In this document: positions 28,751 to 36,973 of the stretch, one piece after another
How positions within the stretch are numbered: position 1 is the stretch's first letter
Layout: each line of letters starts with the position of its first letter
Source of the DNA: Paraspadella gotoi
Lineage: Eukaryota > Chaetognatha
Reading direction: 5' to 3'
DNA: 64,000 nt
NCBI GenBank assembly: GCA_051294375.1
Contig: CM119267.1
Coordinates: 22,817,486-22,881,485 of the forward strand
Notes under the pieces: model-generated
What the model was told of the DNA's origin: nothing
What the model saw: only the letters and a program-made list of their open reading frames with translations
Database searches by the model: none
Translations under genes and position numbers: made by a program

Positions 28751-31220
28751 AAGCATAATAATTTCCTTTGTAATCGTGTTCGAGTCTTCAATTAACCCGT
28801 TCGCCGGCAAAAAAAGGAGAGGCGGGTTTCCCTTTACTTTTTTTTTCTTTCCTTCATTTTCTTCCGTTTTTTTTCTTTTTGTTTTGTTTTTGTTTCGACG
28901 AAACAACGGACGTCATTCGACGAAGAAGTCGGCGTCGGCGCCTGAGAGTCTAGCATCATTTTCTTCCGGTCTCCATCACTCACTACAGCGGGCTTAACCT
29001 CAACATCAGCAATCGGGCTTAAGATCCAGCGACGGCTGAAATCAAGATTTGATCCTGCAGGAAAATTATATGAAATTGGTACAACCAATATAAAAATTAT
29101 CCATTCATTTAATAAATAAGCTATCTTGCCCCTGACTTTGGACAGGCTTTGGTGGTTTAAGGCCTCCATCACTCTTACAAGATATATTCATCAGCTCGTA
29201 AGTTGTTTGTTTTCATCGACATGGATGCCCTGAGATTCTTTGAATTTTTTTTAATTTTGAGAATTAAAAACTTACATACATTCTCTAGTTTTTGATTGGT
29301 CAAGCTGTTAGTTTCCAGATTAACCTGCTTTGATCGTATCTTATCTTAAGTCAAATTTTCCTAATGCTTGACCCACAAGACGCCATCTTTTTCTTTGGCC
29401 AGAAGGTCTTTCGAGTATCAAACGTCACCAATGACGGCCTCTCGTTTTTACAAGTCATCACTCAACCACTATGGAAAATGGAGGGAAAAAAACGAGGCAA
29501 ACAAATAATTGCCACCCAGGTTCCCAGCTCGAGAAGCCAACCGGAAATAAGTAATAACTCACCATAACCGGGGCGCCAGGGCGCCTCTCGACGTAAGACA
29601 TTTGATGATAAATAGCAGTTACGACGCATTAACCTTAAAACCAATCAGTATAACCACTACTAAAATTGACCACCGCGAAAACCTGACCACNNNNNNNNNN
29701 NNNNNNNNNNNNNNNNNNNNNNNNNNNNNNNNNNNNNNNNNNNNNNNNNNNNNNNNNNNNNNNNNNNNNNNNNNNNNNNNNNNNNNNNNNNNNNNNNNNN
29801 NNNNNNNNNNNNNTCGACAGACGATGATGATAATGATTGACTCTCTCACCTAGAGAAAAAGAGAAAGACTGAGAGGGAGTGAGTATTTTCTAATCATGCT
29901 TTTACCTTTCGATCTCAGAGAGAGAGATAGAGAGAGAAAGATATGCTGTTCTAAAATCCGATCGAGAGCTACAGAGTTTCTATGGGATACTTTTTTTGTT
30001 TACTTTTTGTTTGTTTTCATTTTTCTTGATGGGGGAGAAAGCGGAAAGATTAAGAATAAAAGTATTTGTTTCCGTAAATGGACGGGTTTATGGCAACGCA
30101 GAAGACCATCAATCGGTCATGAGAAAATAAACATTTTTTTCTTCAAGAAAGATTTTAAGCTGTAAATTTTTAACTAGTAGAGTGTAGACCTTTTTTTTAT
30201 CTGGTTTATATAGTTCATAACGTCGAACGTGCCTACAATATACTGAAATATTTTTTTAAAATTTTTGAAACGACTTATATATCAATTTTCAATTTTACTA
30301 CAGTAGAAAAATCTCCCAGAGAAAAAAAAGATCAATAACTCTTAGTTCGCTACCGAAATGAAAAAAAAACGTAAATACCGCAGAGTTTAGCGAAGGAGCC
30401 ACTTAGGATTCAAAAAATAAAAAAAAAAGAACATTTAAAACCAAAACATAAAATGAAGACAAGAAAGAAAATAAACAAAAAAAATATCCAGGGGAAAGAA
30501 CATGCACGAAGAAGAGAGAGAGAGAAAAAGGGCGGGCTGCATATTTCATCCAAAACCTCGCCTTGGAAAATAAAAATTTAAAAAAGAAGAGAAAAAAATT
30601 TAAGAAATTCTTGTAAGAAAAACAAGACGAACGGATGTTAAGAAACGATTTTTAGTAATTTTTTGGGGGCCGCTTTTTTTTAAAGAAAGTTTATACTCAT
30701 CTAAATTCCCCTTTTCAATTAGAAAATCCTATAAGGTATAAAAAGGCATGAAATTTCAAAGAAAATGTTGATTTAATTTAAAATGAAAAAAAAAGGATAA
30801 ATAACAATGAGCAAATTTTTGTAATTTAAAAAAAAAAAAGTGACGATCGACGATCTGACGCTGAGTCGATATAACCTCATCAATTTTCCAGCTCAATGTA
30901 CTTTTAATGTAACCGGAGAGACGATATGTACTTTACGTATCTTATTTAATCTGAAAGAATTGTTTTAAAAAAGTGTTATTTGCACAAGCCATCGTGAAAG
31001 CCGGAAAAAAATACCCTGTACTTTTTTCTGTGTTTGTCATCTCTCACTACTAAAAGCTCAATGTTTTTCTTGATTCTCTCTCTCTCTGTCTCTCTCTCTG
31101 TCTCTCTCTCATGCATGTACGCGAATTCGCGGACACCCGGTGACTACGACGGACGAGGAAAACCAGAGTTGTTGACTTTGAAAACCAAAACTCTGGCCAC
31201 CAAAACGAAAAAGTGGATGG

Positions 31221-31258
<38 letters not shown>

Positions 31259-31602
31259 CACCAGGCGTCAAGGGCTATGCCATTGAAAATATTGTAAAGT
31301 TTACACTTACATTTATAACAAAACAAAATACAAATCTGGATTTAAAATCTAGATTTAAAAACAAATTTCACGAATCCAGAGAGCAGAAATGTCAAATGTC
31401 GGATTTCGTTCCGTTTCGAGGTCGACCGATTTGGGGGGGGGTGGTTAAGAAAAGTCAAGACGGGAGTGGCAGAGGTGTGTGGTTGGGATCGCCACGGGGG
31501 TGGTGGGTAGGGGGTAGTGGCGAGGAGTGAAAAAAACCATGTGGGGGTTTTGAACACGATCGATTTCCTCCTGGTCGGTTGTAGCATGAAAGACGGTGGG
31601 AC

Positions 31603-31653
<51 letters not shown>

Positions 31654-32749
31654 GGTGGGTAGAGATCTTTTGCGTGAAACGTGGGTGGACAATCGAAGGG
31701 GGATTAATTAATTAATTAGCAGTTTGTATTGGAGTAGAACGGCGATAATGGCGTTTTGAAAATTAAAGCTTTGGTTTCAGTTTGTGAAATAATATTGCTG
31801 TCGAAAGACCATAGACAATGTTGTCGATGAGAGGATAGATAAAAGAAATTAAATGGTAATGATATCTTGAACTTAGTAGTGTATATCGTACAATCGTATA
31901 ATTTGTTAATAATTTGTACAATTTGAAGTGAGAAAGCTCTCTACTCGTTAAAAGATGAGTGTGCGTGGCATGCAAATGGGCCTTGATAAGAGAAGAAAAA
32001 AATGAGACCTGGGCAGTCGATGCAGGTGGGAAGAGAACTCAGGCGGTCAAAGTGTACGCGGGAGGTCAATCTGCGCGCGGGAGGTGAGCAATCGTCAAGT
32101 CGAAAAGGAAATTCTAGTAAGTTGTTTTTTTTTCGGAAAAGGTAAGGAAAGATTTTGAAAGGGAAGATAAAGCGACTCAAGATTCGGGTAAAAAGTGAAA
32201 AGAGAAAAATTAAAAATAAAAATCGTAATCGATATGAGAAAGGAGGAGGAGGAGGAGGAGGAGGAGGGGGGAGAGAGGAAATCTGGACGAAGAGAGATTT
32301 TGCAGGTACAACAGATGATACAGTTGCGGCTTTGAACTTTTATTTTAAAAAAACGCTTTTAAAAATGGAAAACTAATTAAAATTATTTCACATATTTTTA
32401 TTTTTTAAACCCGAAGTACAGCGAAGACGATTCGGTTACTCGATTAACGATACAGCGAACACGAGTCAAAGCGAATAAAAATCGCGCGTTCAACTCGCGG
32501 AAATAAATCATAATAATGGGAAAGAGTTTTCTTCAGTTCTGCTTCAAAGTTTAAAAAATGACAAATACCGACTTCGAGTCAAAACAAACAAACATGTCTA
32601 TAAACAAAAGATAAACAGTTACGACGCAATCTTCATTATCGGTCGAGAAAAATAAAACTACGGTTATGACGAACGAGGGAAAAATTGAAACTATGGCCGC
32701 TTTAATTAAAGATAAATAAGTGACGCAGAGAAAAACTAACAAGAAAATA

Positions 32750-32841
<92 letters not shown>

Positions 32842-34032
32842 GGGCGAAGTCAAAAATAGTTTTCTCCGAGTTTTAAGGGAAAAGTATCTTTGGTTCAATT
32901 AGTGTTAACCCGATTATCTCGAGTTAGTCATGGACTTAAGGGGAGATGGGCGTTTGTCGACGCGTGGATTTGTCAATGTAAGAGAACGATTATTCTATAC
33001 ATTAATAGTTTATTAGTTATGAATCATGTTTCATGTATGGGATATAGAGTTTAAAATTAAACGCGAGTTATTCATTACATCTAAACAGTCAGAATAATCC
33101 TATTCTTGTTCCACCCGCCTGTTGAGCACCTGCTGACTTTGAATCTCAAACAAAAACAAAACATAACAAAACAAAACAGAGTTTAAGAGCTCTCCCGGGA
33201 GGATGAAAAAACCTCTGATAAATTTTCTACATTTATAATGCGACTTATTTCTATTTTGTTATCTCTCAATTTTTCCTTCCTTCCTCATTTCGAATTTATT
33301 TTAAATTCTTCCCATTTGTCAATTTATTTCTCATTTCCTTTTTCACGTTCTTCCTTCCTCACCTACTTCTTTCTTTCGAACCGCTTTCGTCAACGGCATC
33401 ACAAGTTCTTAATTACCCCCGACGTGACATTCACGACCGATTTCACTTTATCAAATCTTCACCTTATGCGTCAAGCATCCGAAGGCAGCGACAAAACATC
33501 ACAAAAAAACCTTTCAACTTTGGTTCTGGAGAAAACTCACAAGCATACTATCTTACATCTTCACAACTGGGAAATCCTATTATCAACAATAGACATTTGT
33601 CATTTGACAAGTTACAAACAATCTTACAATAAGAAAGTCTTGACACTTTACATAATATGTATATGTATATATAATACATATATCTTCCATCCGCATACGC
33701 CGACATTCCCCCTTACAACTCAAAGGCCACGCCCACTTTACTAACTCACAACCCACAACCCAAATTTACCTGGCCTTCTTCCTGTACTCCAGCAAGTCCC
33801 CGCTCCGCAGCAAGTAGTACTCCAGCGGCCTCCCGTTCTCCAGCCAGACTCCCTTCTTCGGGTCGTCGTCCGAGAGAAAGAGTCCAAACTCTTGAGGATT
33901 TCCGGCTGCGTGGGCCTCGGGGACGCGTTCGCGGATCTTGCGGAGGGCGTCGAAGACGACGTCCGAAGGATCAAAGTACATCGTCTTCACAACTTTTCCG
34001 TCGAGGGCGCTGACTTTTAGGGAGAGCGCCAT
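869..34032 (-). CDS. TLN: Talin, 5' part (exons 1-12; continues past left edge)
   Basis: Talin is a cytoplasmic adaptor that binds integrin beta tails and acidic phospholipids through its FERM head and F-actin and vinculin through its rod. Twelve exons join in phase to 622 residues: 33770-34032, 10524-10750, 8720-8936, 4641-4804, 4323-4462, 4081-4167, 3494-3627, 2994-3139, 1602-1726, 1382-1501, 1030-1183 and 869-957. Seen: F0 about 1-88, F1 89-235, F2 236-340, F3 341-430, linker 431-540, R1 from 541. Diagnostic strings include FGLFLSDDDPKKG, MLDGTVKTL, DPVQLNLLYVQ, SLKTYGVTFFLVKEKMK, RWAASPNSFTLDFGDY and YIDIILKKKK. The integrin-contact Arg-Trp pair of F3 is kept (375-376). All junctions are GT-AG. 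The F1 loop is unusually His-rich. Intron 3 contains an antisense gene; the intron after exon 1 is inflated by an apparent assembly duplication. The rod and stop codon are outside the window. Confidence 0.97.
1030..1183 (-). CDS. TLN: Talin coding exon 11 (start of rod R1)
   Basis: Acceptor CTCATTACAG|GAA, donor TCGG|GTGAAG. It encodes residues 542-592: ELSQGADIPALGSDPASLKW and GSQVAAITGATAQVVTLTS, aligning with the first helices of talin rod bundle R1. Confidence 0.93.
1328..1381. repeat. Heptamer array at talin exon 10 donor
   Basis: Imperfect repeats of TCCTCAC on the plus strand (GTGAGGA on the transcript strand) start at the first intron base after exon 10. The array therefore contains several copies of a U1-like donor motif. 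Confidence 0.85.
1382..1501 (-). CDS. TLN: Talin coding exon 10 (linker)
   Basis: Forty codons, phase 0 at both ends. The acceptor is CTTTCGAAAG|GCT, chosen because it keeps frame; the polypyrimidine tract is weak. It encodes a Gln/Asn-rich stretch ending TGQRALLGTIEKSYGELGDA, comparable to SAQQALTGTI of vertebrate talin. The donor CGG|GTGAGG opens directly into a heptamer array made of GTGAGGA-like units. Confidence 0.85.
1602..1726 (-). CDS. TLN: Talin coding exon 9 (head-rod linker)
   Basis: Acceptor TCTTCGCCAG|GT, donor CAG|GTAAGG. It encodes residues 461-501: QMGQVAIPGVMRPGGQGPSS, then YTTGTMDDQAKLVAQ. This matches the VGKV...PAVMR linker of animal talins. Confidence 0.92.
2058..2275. 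repeat. (GAAA)n / GAAATATA purine tract
   Basis: A long polypurine stretch of GAAA units, with an interrupting AAATATAG(A) pattern repeated about every 20 bases between 2100 and 2220. It lies in talin intron 8. Confidence 0.9.
2423..2478. repeat. (GA)n microsatellite
   Basis: Nearly pure GA dinucleotides in intron 8, followed to 2585 by pyrimidine-rich sequence (CCCTCTCTCT). Open frames here are Arg-Glu or Ser-Leu artefacts. Confidence 0.95.
2895..3023. repeat. 43-bp tandem repeat carrying the exon 8 splice donor
   Basis: Three units of 43 bases, the last diverged. Each contains, on the transcript strand, a GTGAGC donor (GT at 2993, 2950 and 2907). The first two share AAAG|GTGAGCATCT; the third reads AAAAT|GTGAGC. 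The array spans the 3' end of talin exon 8. Confidence 0.92.
2994..3139 (-). CDS. TLN: Talin coding exon 8 (end of F3, linker)
   Basis: Acceptor TTAATTCCAG|C. It encodes residues 412-459: YIDIILKKKKGQDHLGIDGD, then an acidic linker ending QNSGTLLK. The donor AAAG|GTGAGC at 2993 is the one that keeps frame with exon 9. The same donor motif recurs 43 and 86 bases further into the intron in a tandem repeat. Confidence 0.93.
3243..3280. repeat. (ATTGA)n pentanucleotide repeat
   Basis: About seven GAATT/ATTGA units in talin intron 7. Confidence 0.95.
3494..3627 (-). CDS. TLN: Talin coding exon 7 (F3 integrin-binding face)
   Basis: Acceptor TTCCTTCAAG|GTG, donor GCCGG|GTAGTT. Residues 367-410 read VWPLTTVKRWAASPNSF, then TLDFGDYS and VQTTEGEQISQLIA. 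Arg375-Trp376 correspond to the pair that packs on the beta-integrin NPxY region in known talins, so integrin binding is predicted to be kept. Confidence 0.95.
4081..4167 (-). CDS. TLN: Talin coding exon 6 (F3)
   Basis: An exact 29-codon exon, phase 0 at both ends. Acceptor TTTTTCTACAG|GG, donor AAA|GTAAGT. It encodes GKNRLVPRLLGVTKDSVIRM and ends TKDFLK, the first strands of the PTB-like F3 subdomain. Confidence 0.95.
4323..4462 (-). CDS. TLN: Talin coding exon 5 (F2)
   Basis: Acceptor TTACGTCCAG|AA, donor AAG|GTGAAA. It encodes residues 292-337: IEKKIYFEHRKHAG and ARSLKTYGVTFFLVKEKMK, the end of F2 leading into F3. Confidence 0.95.
4641..4804 (-). CDS. TLN: Talin coding exon 4 (F2)
   Basis: Acceptor GTGTCCACAG|A, donor AAAG|GTAAGT. 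It encodes residues 237-290 (DAIINGNHPVSLEKALEFAG and a GFIDLKEFLPKEYLKTK end), the F2 four-helix part of the FERM head. Confidence 0.95.
5101..7189 (+). CDS. Exon 1: HEPN-like region, linker and ankyrin repeats
   Basis: Residues 1-696 plus the first base of codon 697. If the intron is retained, the frame runs to a TAG at 7312-7314 and gives a 737-residue ankyrin protein with an unrelated 40-residue tail and no Kelch domain. The coding sequence is GC-rich, unlike the flanking intron. Confidence 0.88.
5101..8348 (+). CDS. HEPN-like / ankyrin / Kelch protein (join 5101-7189, 7372-8348)
   Basis: Two exons join in phase (GAAG|GTGAAA, then TTTCATCAG|CT) to 1021 residues. The ATG (AAAAATGG) is the first in the long frame. 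Seen: a helical N-terminus with R100-N-F-L-S-H105, the Rx4H pattern of HEPN folds, most like the DZIP3-type HEPN of animals; a low-complexity acidic region 150-345; a basic, NLS-like stretch 347-380; ankyrin repeats about 396-690 (YPLHQAARDGN, GNTALHLATIEGKK, GQTCLMIAASTGDE, NETALILACERQDE); Kelch repeats 720-1021 with Gly-Gly pairs at 742, 801, 949 and 1003. Known: ankyrin and Kelch modules bind proteins; catalytic HEPN domains cut RNA. Inferred: a scaffold or RNA-linked sensor; no activity is shown. It is nested antisense in a talin intron. I recognise no named orthologue. Confidence 0.88.
7190..7371 (+). other. Intron of the ankyrin-Kelch gene
   Basis: 182 bases, GTGAAA to TTTCATCAG, phase 1. 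A stronger-looking donor (ATA|GTAAGT at 7314) lies inside it, but joining that to the same acceptor shifts out of the Kelch frame. Confidence 0.8.
7372..8348 (+). CDS. Exon 2: Kelch beta-propeller
   Basis: Residues 698-1021. The frame is open from 7302 with no ATG before 7752, far inside the propeller, which argues that it is a 3' exon rather than a separate gene. Kelch signatures: VGSKILIWGGR, ASGDIPPPTANSAVVVFGDL, VYIYGGQ, EVLIVGGKGSNQVWVFD and KVICFGGY. Stop TGA at 8346-8348. Confidence 0.88.
8376..8381 (+). terminator. Probable polyadenylation signal
   Basis: ATTAAA 28 bases after the ankyrin-Kelch stop codon, followed by T-rich sequence from 8410. Confidence 0.45.
8720..8936 (-). CDS. 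TLN: Talin coding exon 3 (F1/F2)
   Basis: Acceptor CCTACCCACAG|GC, donor TGCAG|GTGCCG. Residues 165-235 include TDDDINWLDHSKTLREQGID and FFFSDQNVDARDPVQLNLLYVQ, among the most conserved talin head strings. The split Arg codon AG|A joins it exactly to exon 4. Confidence 0.96.
8937..10523 (-). other. Talin intron 2
   Basis: Holds a GC-richer patch at about 9170-9510 (with a CACGTG-containing TCACGTGATC near 9360) and an A-rich stretch at 9590-9970. From 10001 to 10276 an open plus frame of 91 codons contains hydrophobic LLFFIVLGF; it has weak coding character and I recognise no family. Confidence 0.6.
10524..10750 (-). CDS. TLN: Talin coding exon 2 (F1, with His-rich loop)
   Basis: Acceptor CTCTCTCCAG|A at 10751, donor AAAG|GTGGGT at 10523. 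It encodes residues 89-163: the F1 ubiquitin-like fold (RMLDGTVKT, SKIGIANHEEYSLV) and then the flexible F1 loop. In other talins the loop is basic and lipid-binding; here it holds six histidines within eight residues (143-150) before the conserved GTLRK. A corrupted second copy of this exon lies at about 15,380-15,620. Confidence 0.95.
10844..10916 (+). repeat. Dispersed ~75-bp repeat, copy A
   Basis: TTGTACAACCAATAGAAAAA, then ATTATCCATTCATTTAATAA and CCCCTGACTTTGGACAGGCT. It recurs at 29071-29150 and, inverted, at 36974-37072 (a further copy near 15,720 belongs to the duplication). No coding capacity; likely a short non-autonomous mobile-element fragment. Confidence 0.8.
11461..11548. repeat. 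(GA)n microsatellite
   Basis: Near-pure GA tract in talin intron 1; its noisy twin is at about 16400-16492. Confidence 0.95.
12893..12979. repeat. (ATT)n microsatellite
   Basis: About 29 uninterrupted ATT units. The twin at 17855-17953 is broken by insertions and deletions, which helps show which copy is noisy. Confidence 0.95.
13170..13224. repeat. (GA)n microsatellite
   Basis: GA tract in talin intron 1; further GA clusters lie at 13383-13400 and 13590-13626. Confidence 0.95.
14303..14384. repeat. (CT)n facing (GA)n, inverted microsatellites
   Basis: A CT-rich tract is followed at 14501-14576 and 14758-14809 by GA tracts, so the strand asymmetry flips twice within 500 bases. The frames across it encode only Ser/Leu or Arg/Glu. 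Confidence 0.9.
15255..15279. other. Assembly gap, 25 N
   Basis: Between copies 1 and 2 of the duplication, in a (CT)n tract. Confidence 0.99.
15280..20311. repeat. Copy 2 of the duplication (error-ridden)
   Basis: Same sequence as 10433-15254 but with single-base insertions, deletions and microsatellite breakage throughout. The offset between copies grows from 4849 (10435 against 15284) to 5024 (15117 against 20141), a net gain of 175 bases. It starts right after the 25-N gap at 15255-15279. Best read as unmerged gap-fill from uncorrected long reads. Confidence 0.93.
15384..15615 (-). pseudogene. Corrupted second copy of talin exon 2
   Basis: Recognisable as exon 2 (LQLMIVIC, IANHEEYSL, GHPGP in shifting frames), but with several indels and neither splice junction intact. 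Given the noise of the whole copy, this is an assembly artefact rather than a duplicated exon or biological pseudogene. Confidence 0.85.
20312..21215. other. Talin intron 1, AT-rich segment
   Basis: Unique sequence after the duplication. Positions 20835-20960 are AAAT/AAATG tetranucleotide-like repeats. No credible exon seen. Confidence 0.6.
21228..21272. repeat. (GTC)n trinucleotide repeat
   Basis: About 13 units of GTC, ending in GGCGGC. One of several GTC/GAC arrays in the window. Confidence 0.95.
21515..21841. repeat. 26-bp minisatellite
   Basis: About twelve units of GAAGGAACTAACAAATGAAC plus CAAAAT, with point changes (for example CTAAATTA), running into a 10-N gap at 21842-21851. The true length is unknown. 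Confidence 0.93.
21842..21851. other. Assembly gap, 10 N
   Basis: Interrupts the 26-bp minisatellite; pyrimidine-rich sequence follows. Confidence 0.99.
21852..26420. other. Talin intron 1, purine/pyrimidine-rich and noisy
   Basis: 21852-22050 is pyrimidine-rich, 23570-23620 is CT-rich, and 23800-25490 is strongly GA-rich with irregular AG/AGAG breakage. A GC-rich patch at about 25530-25720 contains a short hairpin (CCCCGCCGCCTATGCGGGG). A 127-codon plus frame at 23000-23383 (Lys/Asn/Pro-rich) has no recognisable domain. No supported gene. Confidence 0.5.
26500..26744. repeat. (GTTC)n tract left of a gap
   Basis: Degenerate CGTT/TTCG tetranucleotide repeats running into the 25-N gap at 26745-26769. 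Confidence 0.93.
26770..26832. repeat. (GAAC)n then (GGAC)n right of the gap
   Basis: Immediately after the gap the complementary tetranucleotide CGAA runs to 26808, followed by GACGGACGGACG. The repeat changes strand across the gap. Confidence 0.95.
26833..28525. other. Talin intron 1, unique segment
   Basis: (CGT)n-rich 26870-26925, a (CCG)n-rich patch 26970-27020 and a CT tract 27450-27515; otherwise AT-rich. No exon supported. It ends in an A-rich run before the gap at 28526-28702 (177 N). Confidence 0.55.
28526..28702. other. Assembly gap, 177 N
   Basis: An A-rich run lies to the left and (CT)n to the right. Confidence 0.99.
29071..29150 (+). repeat. Dispersed ~75-bp repeat, copy B
   Basis: The best-preserved copy, starting TGAAATTGGTACAACCAATA and ending CCCCTGACTTTGGACAGGCT. 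Same family as 10844-10916. Confidence 0.8.
29691..29813. other. Assembly gap, 123 N
   Basis: Lies in talin intron 1; flanks are unique. Confidence 0.99.
29814..33769. other. Talin intron 1, segment next to exon 1
   Basis: AT-rich with GA tracts at 31218-31256 and 31605-31650, a (GGA)n run at 32243-32267 and an 85-base GA tract at 32752-32838. Four CAAAA units occur near 33150. No exon supported. Confidence 0.6.
32752..32838. repeat. (GA)n microsatellite, pure
   Basis: About 43 uninterrupted GA units; a homopurine mirror repeat able to form triplex DNA. Confidence 0.95.
33770..34032 (-). CDS. TLN: Talin coding exon 1 (F0)
   Basis: Encodes residues 1-87 plus two bases of codon 88. The start ATG (34032-34030) sits in AAAATGG context and is followed by MALSLKVSALDGKVVKT, matching the start of talins. 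The key F0 string FGLFLSDDDPKKGVWLENG is present. The donor reads GCCAG|GTAAAT at 33769. Upstream sequence is AT-rich; I see no convincing acceptor, so the 5' UTR may be contiguous or its splice site is not recognisable. Confidence 0.96.
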
Positions 34033-34716
34033 TTTGGAAAAGTCGTTCGTTTTTTATTTACTTTTATTTTTTTTGTTAAGGTTTCAGTACTTTTTGTGAT
34101 TTACGATTTTATGGCTTTTTTTTTTAAGTGTTGCGATTAAGATTTGGCTGAATATATATATATATTATATTCCTTTATTTCGTTTTGTATATAGAAGTTT
34201 CTGGAAGACAAATTGTGACCTATAAGAGAGCTAGTTTTTTTTTGTTTTTTTTTAAGGCTGTCGAGAGGTTGTGGAGAGGTTGTGGAAAAGCGTCGAGCAG
34301 TTTAGGGTTGAAGGCTTTTGAGGCGTGGCGAAGGTGGCTGACCCAGAAGGGGCGGGAAAGAGGGGAAGGGTTTTAGAAGGCAAGGGCCGCCCCTCCCCGG
34401 GCCGAAGGTTTTATGGGCCTTTATTATTTTCACGCGATTTTTTTTTAACACTTTTTTTTTTCTTTTCACAAAAATATCGATTTCACTTTAAATTTTTCGG
34501 CGAAATTTTTTATCAATTTTCGTTTCCGGATTTTATGTTTGTTTGTTTATTTCAATCTCCCGCGAGACGTAAACAAAGGAGGACGGATTCGTTCATCTTT
34601 CATTCATCCCCCGTTCATCTCTCGTAGTACAAACCGGACGTTCCGTAAAAATGTTGACCGCCTGCGTGAAAGTGGCGTGAGTGAGCGTGAAACAAGAGTC
34701 ACACCCACTAGCGTGA

Positions 34717-34724
34717 TGACGTCA
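34717..34724. promoter_or_regulatory. CRE palindrome TGACGTCA
   Basis: A perfect CREB/ATF site 685 bases upstream of the talin start codon, in a CpG-richer stretch. Confidence 0.4.
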
Positions 34725-35208
34725 CCGATCGAGGAATGCGTGAGTTTGACGATAAGTATATTTTTTTTTATCTTTAATAATCGAGAGACAGAGACATTCC
34801 GATCGGGAGAGATTAGAGAAAGAGAGAGAGAGAGAACAGGGAAGTTATTTCTCTCTTCTCTCTCTCTTCTTCCTTTATTTTAATTCAAGTTTATCTCTCC
34901 ACTATTCGTGCGAGTGAGAGTTGATTCGTGTTGTGTTGTGTTGTTCGAGCGGTGAAGTTTTCTGCTTCTTCTCTCTCCATCCAATCTTTTTCTGTGTGTA
35001 TCTTTTTACGAGGGAGAGAGAGAGAGAGGGAGAGAGAGAGAGAGAGAGACAGAGAACCAACAGAAGAAGCCAGTTCGTTTCGTGGTTTCCAGCCCTGCCG
35101 CTAGGGGAAGATAGAGAGAGAGAGAGATAGAGTTATTTCGTCTCTCTCTCTCTCGCTCTGGCAGGAAGATAGAGAGAAGAGATCAGCGTTGGGTTCGCGA
35201 ACGAGCGA

Positions 35209-35238
35209 CCAATCAGATCGCGAGACCGGCCGACCAAT
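35209..35238. promoter_or_regulatory. Paired CCAAT boxes
   Basis: GACCAATCAG at 35207 and GACCAATGAG at 35232, 25 bases apart, in a CG-rich context (TTCGCGAACGAGCG, ACCGGCCG). This is typical of an NF-Y-type promoter, and the motif works in either orientation. Confidence 0.45.
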
Positions 35239-35545
35239 GAGAGCGCGAAACTCGAGACTCTTACGAGCAGAAGAGCTGCAGTTTTTTTTTTCTGCCAGAA
35301 AAACTCATTTCCTTCTCTTTTTTTCTTGGATTTGAGTCGCGGTTCTGTTTTGGTCCGGTTTAGTTGACTTGACTCTCTGTTTTCCGTAATTTTTTTACGT
35401 TTCCATGGATGATACGTAACTTACCGAGGAATAAACCAGATAACGACGACAACGACCAAAAATCGGATGCTATAATCGAACTTACCCGTCGTCGTATTAT
35501 CTATCAGGTGAGTTTCATCGATTTCTATCGCCTTTTGTCATCTCT

Positions 35546-35611
<66 letters not shown>

Positions 35612-36155
35612 CATCCACTTTGTCCCTTACCCTTTCTGGAATTGGGCCAAAGGGTTTGCCTCATCTCATTCAGGATTTTTTCCTCTGAGAGATTTTCCCA
35701 TAAAAATTCTCTCAAGAATCGAGATTCCAATTTTTGGCACTCGAAATCAATAGGATGATGATTCGTCCATCGCTAGGATGAAAAATACCTTTTTTTTTAT
35801 TTATTAATATTTTTGGTAGTTTTTCCCAATTATTTCTTTTAACTTTGGGATTTTTGGGAAGCTCGAGTCGTCGCGCAATTTCACAAACCTTAGAAAAGTC
35901 TTATTTGTGCTAAAAATTAGTCAAATTTTAAGGGAAATCCAATTACCTCTTTAAAAAAACCTCTTTTTTTTACTAAAATAAACATTTACTTAAGTAAAAA
36001 AATACTTTTTTTAGAAAAAAACAACTTTCCCAAAGGCGAAGCCTATTTCTTTTTCTCTCTTCCTGTCCGCTCGGTCTTCACCAAATGTCATAAACGTCAC
36101 CATTTCAAAAATCTTTTCTCTCAAACTAAAACTAAACTAAAAAATCCTTGAACTG

Positions 36156-36159
<4 letters not shown>

Positions 36160-36240
<81 letters not shown>

Positions 36241-36245
36241 CTCTC
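36160..36245. repeat. (CT)n microsatellite
   Basis: CT tract with one TTC break. Confidence 0.95.
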
Positions 36246-36973
36246 GCTCCCCCACTCGAAAATTAGCCATCAATTAGGAATTTTTAGGACGGCTATTGAC
36301 TCGAAAGTTGGGTCAAAATTTTTCTCAATCTCTCTCTCTCCTTCTTCTCTTTATATTTATCGCTCACTCTCTCTCTAGCTCACAGGTGGTCCTTGATTTT
36401 TTTCGCCTTTTTCCCTGTGTATAAGTTTTGTTGGCAAGCGAGAGAGAGATAGCGAGACAGAGATCGACATTTTGCTTCCATCGTTTCTCAAATTAACGAA
36501 CCAGCCAAAAAAGAAAAAGTTTTTGTTGTTCAAATATATTTTGTTCTCAAGGTTTAGGAAAAACAGTTATCATACTTTTGTTCATTAGCAAAGTAGGAAT
36601 CATAACAAAAGTCAAAAATTGCAAATGTTACTGTGTTAACTGTCATTATGTCAATATAAATCATGGGGCTAATTTCTTAAATTTGTAAACGAATTCTATG
36701 TCTATGAATCAATTATTGTATTTTGATGCTAGTGGAGAAGAACATAGTATTCCCCAATTTAATGCATATGGATATGTGTGGCCACTCTCACCGTCGTCGG
36801 TTTGTCGTCGTCTTTGTCGTCGTCTTTGTCGTCGTCTTCGTCATTTGGGTCGCTACATATGGTCTTTTTATCTAATTTAGAAACTTAAAAAATATCACTT
36901 GATTGATAGTTAGTAAACGAGTCTGAGATTCCTGATTGAATGATTGCAGGTTCTTGTTCTGGTATTATCTCGC

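Larger units (their letters stand above)
34033..36400. other. Region upstream of talin exon 1, promoter-like
   Basis: Contains GC/CpG-richer stretches (34260-34420 and 35170-35270), a CRE palindrome, two CCAAT boxes, and CT tracts at 35540-35611 and 36160-36245. Around 35409-35507 both strands offer splice donors: CAG|GTGAGT on plus after a 33-codon open frame (MIRNLPRNKPDNDDNDQKSD at its start), and two GTAAGT donors on minus that could end a talin 5' UTR exon. Neither can be confirmed from sequence. Confidence 0.45.

Noticed and set aside
33238-33744. 168-codon plus frame just downstream of talin exon 1
   Set aside because: AT-rich codon use unlike the confirmed exons, no domain, no splice context; it ends where talin exon 1 begins on the other strand.
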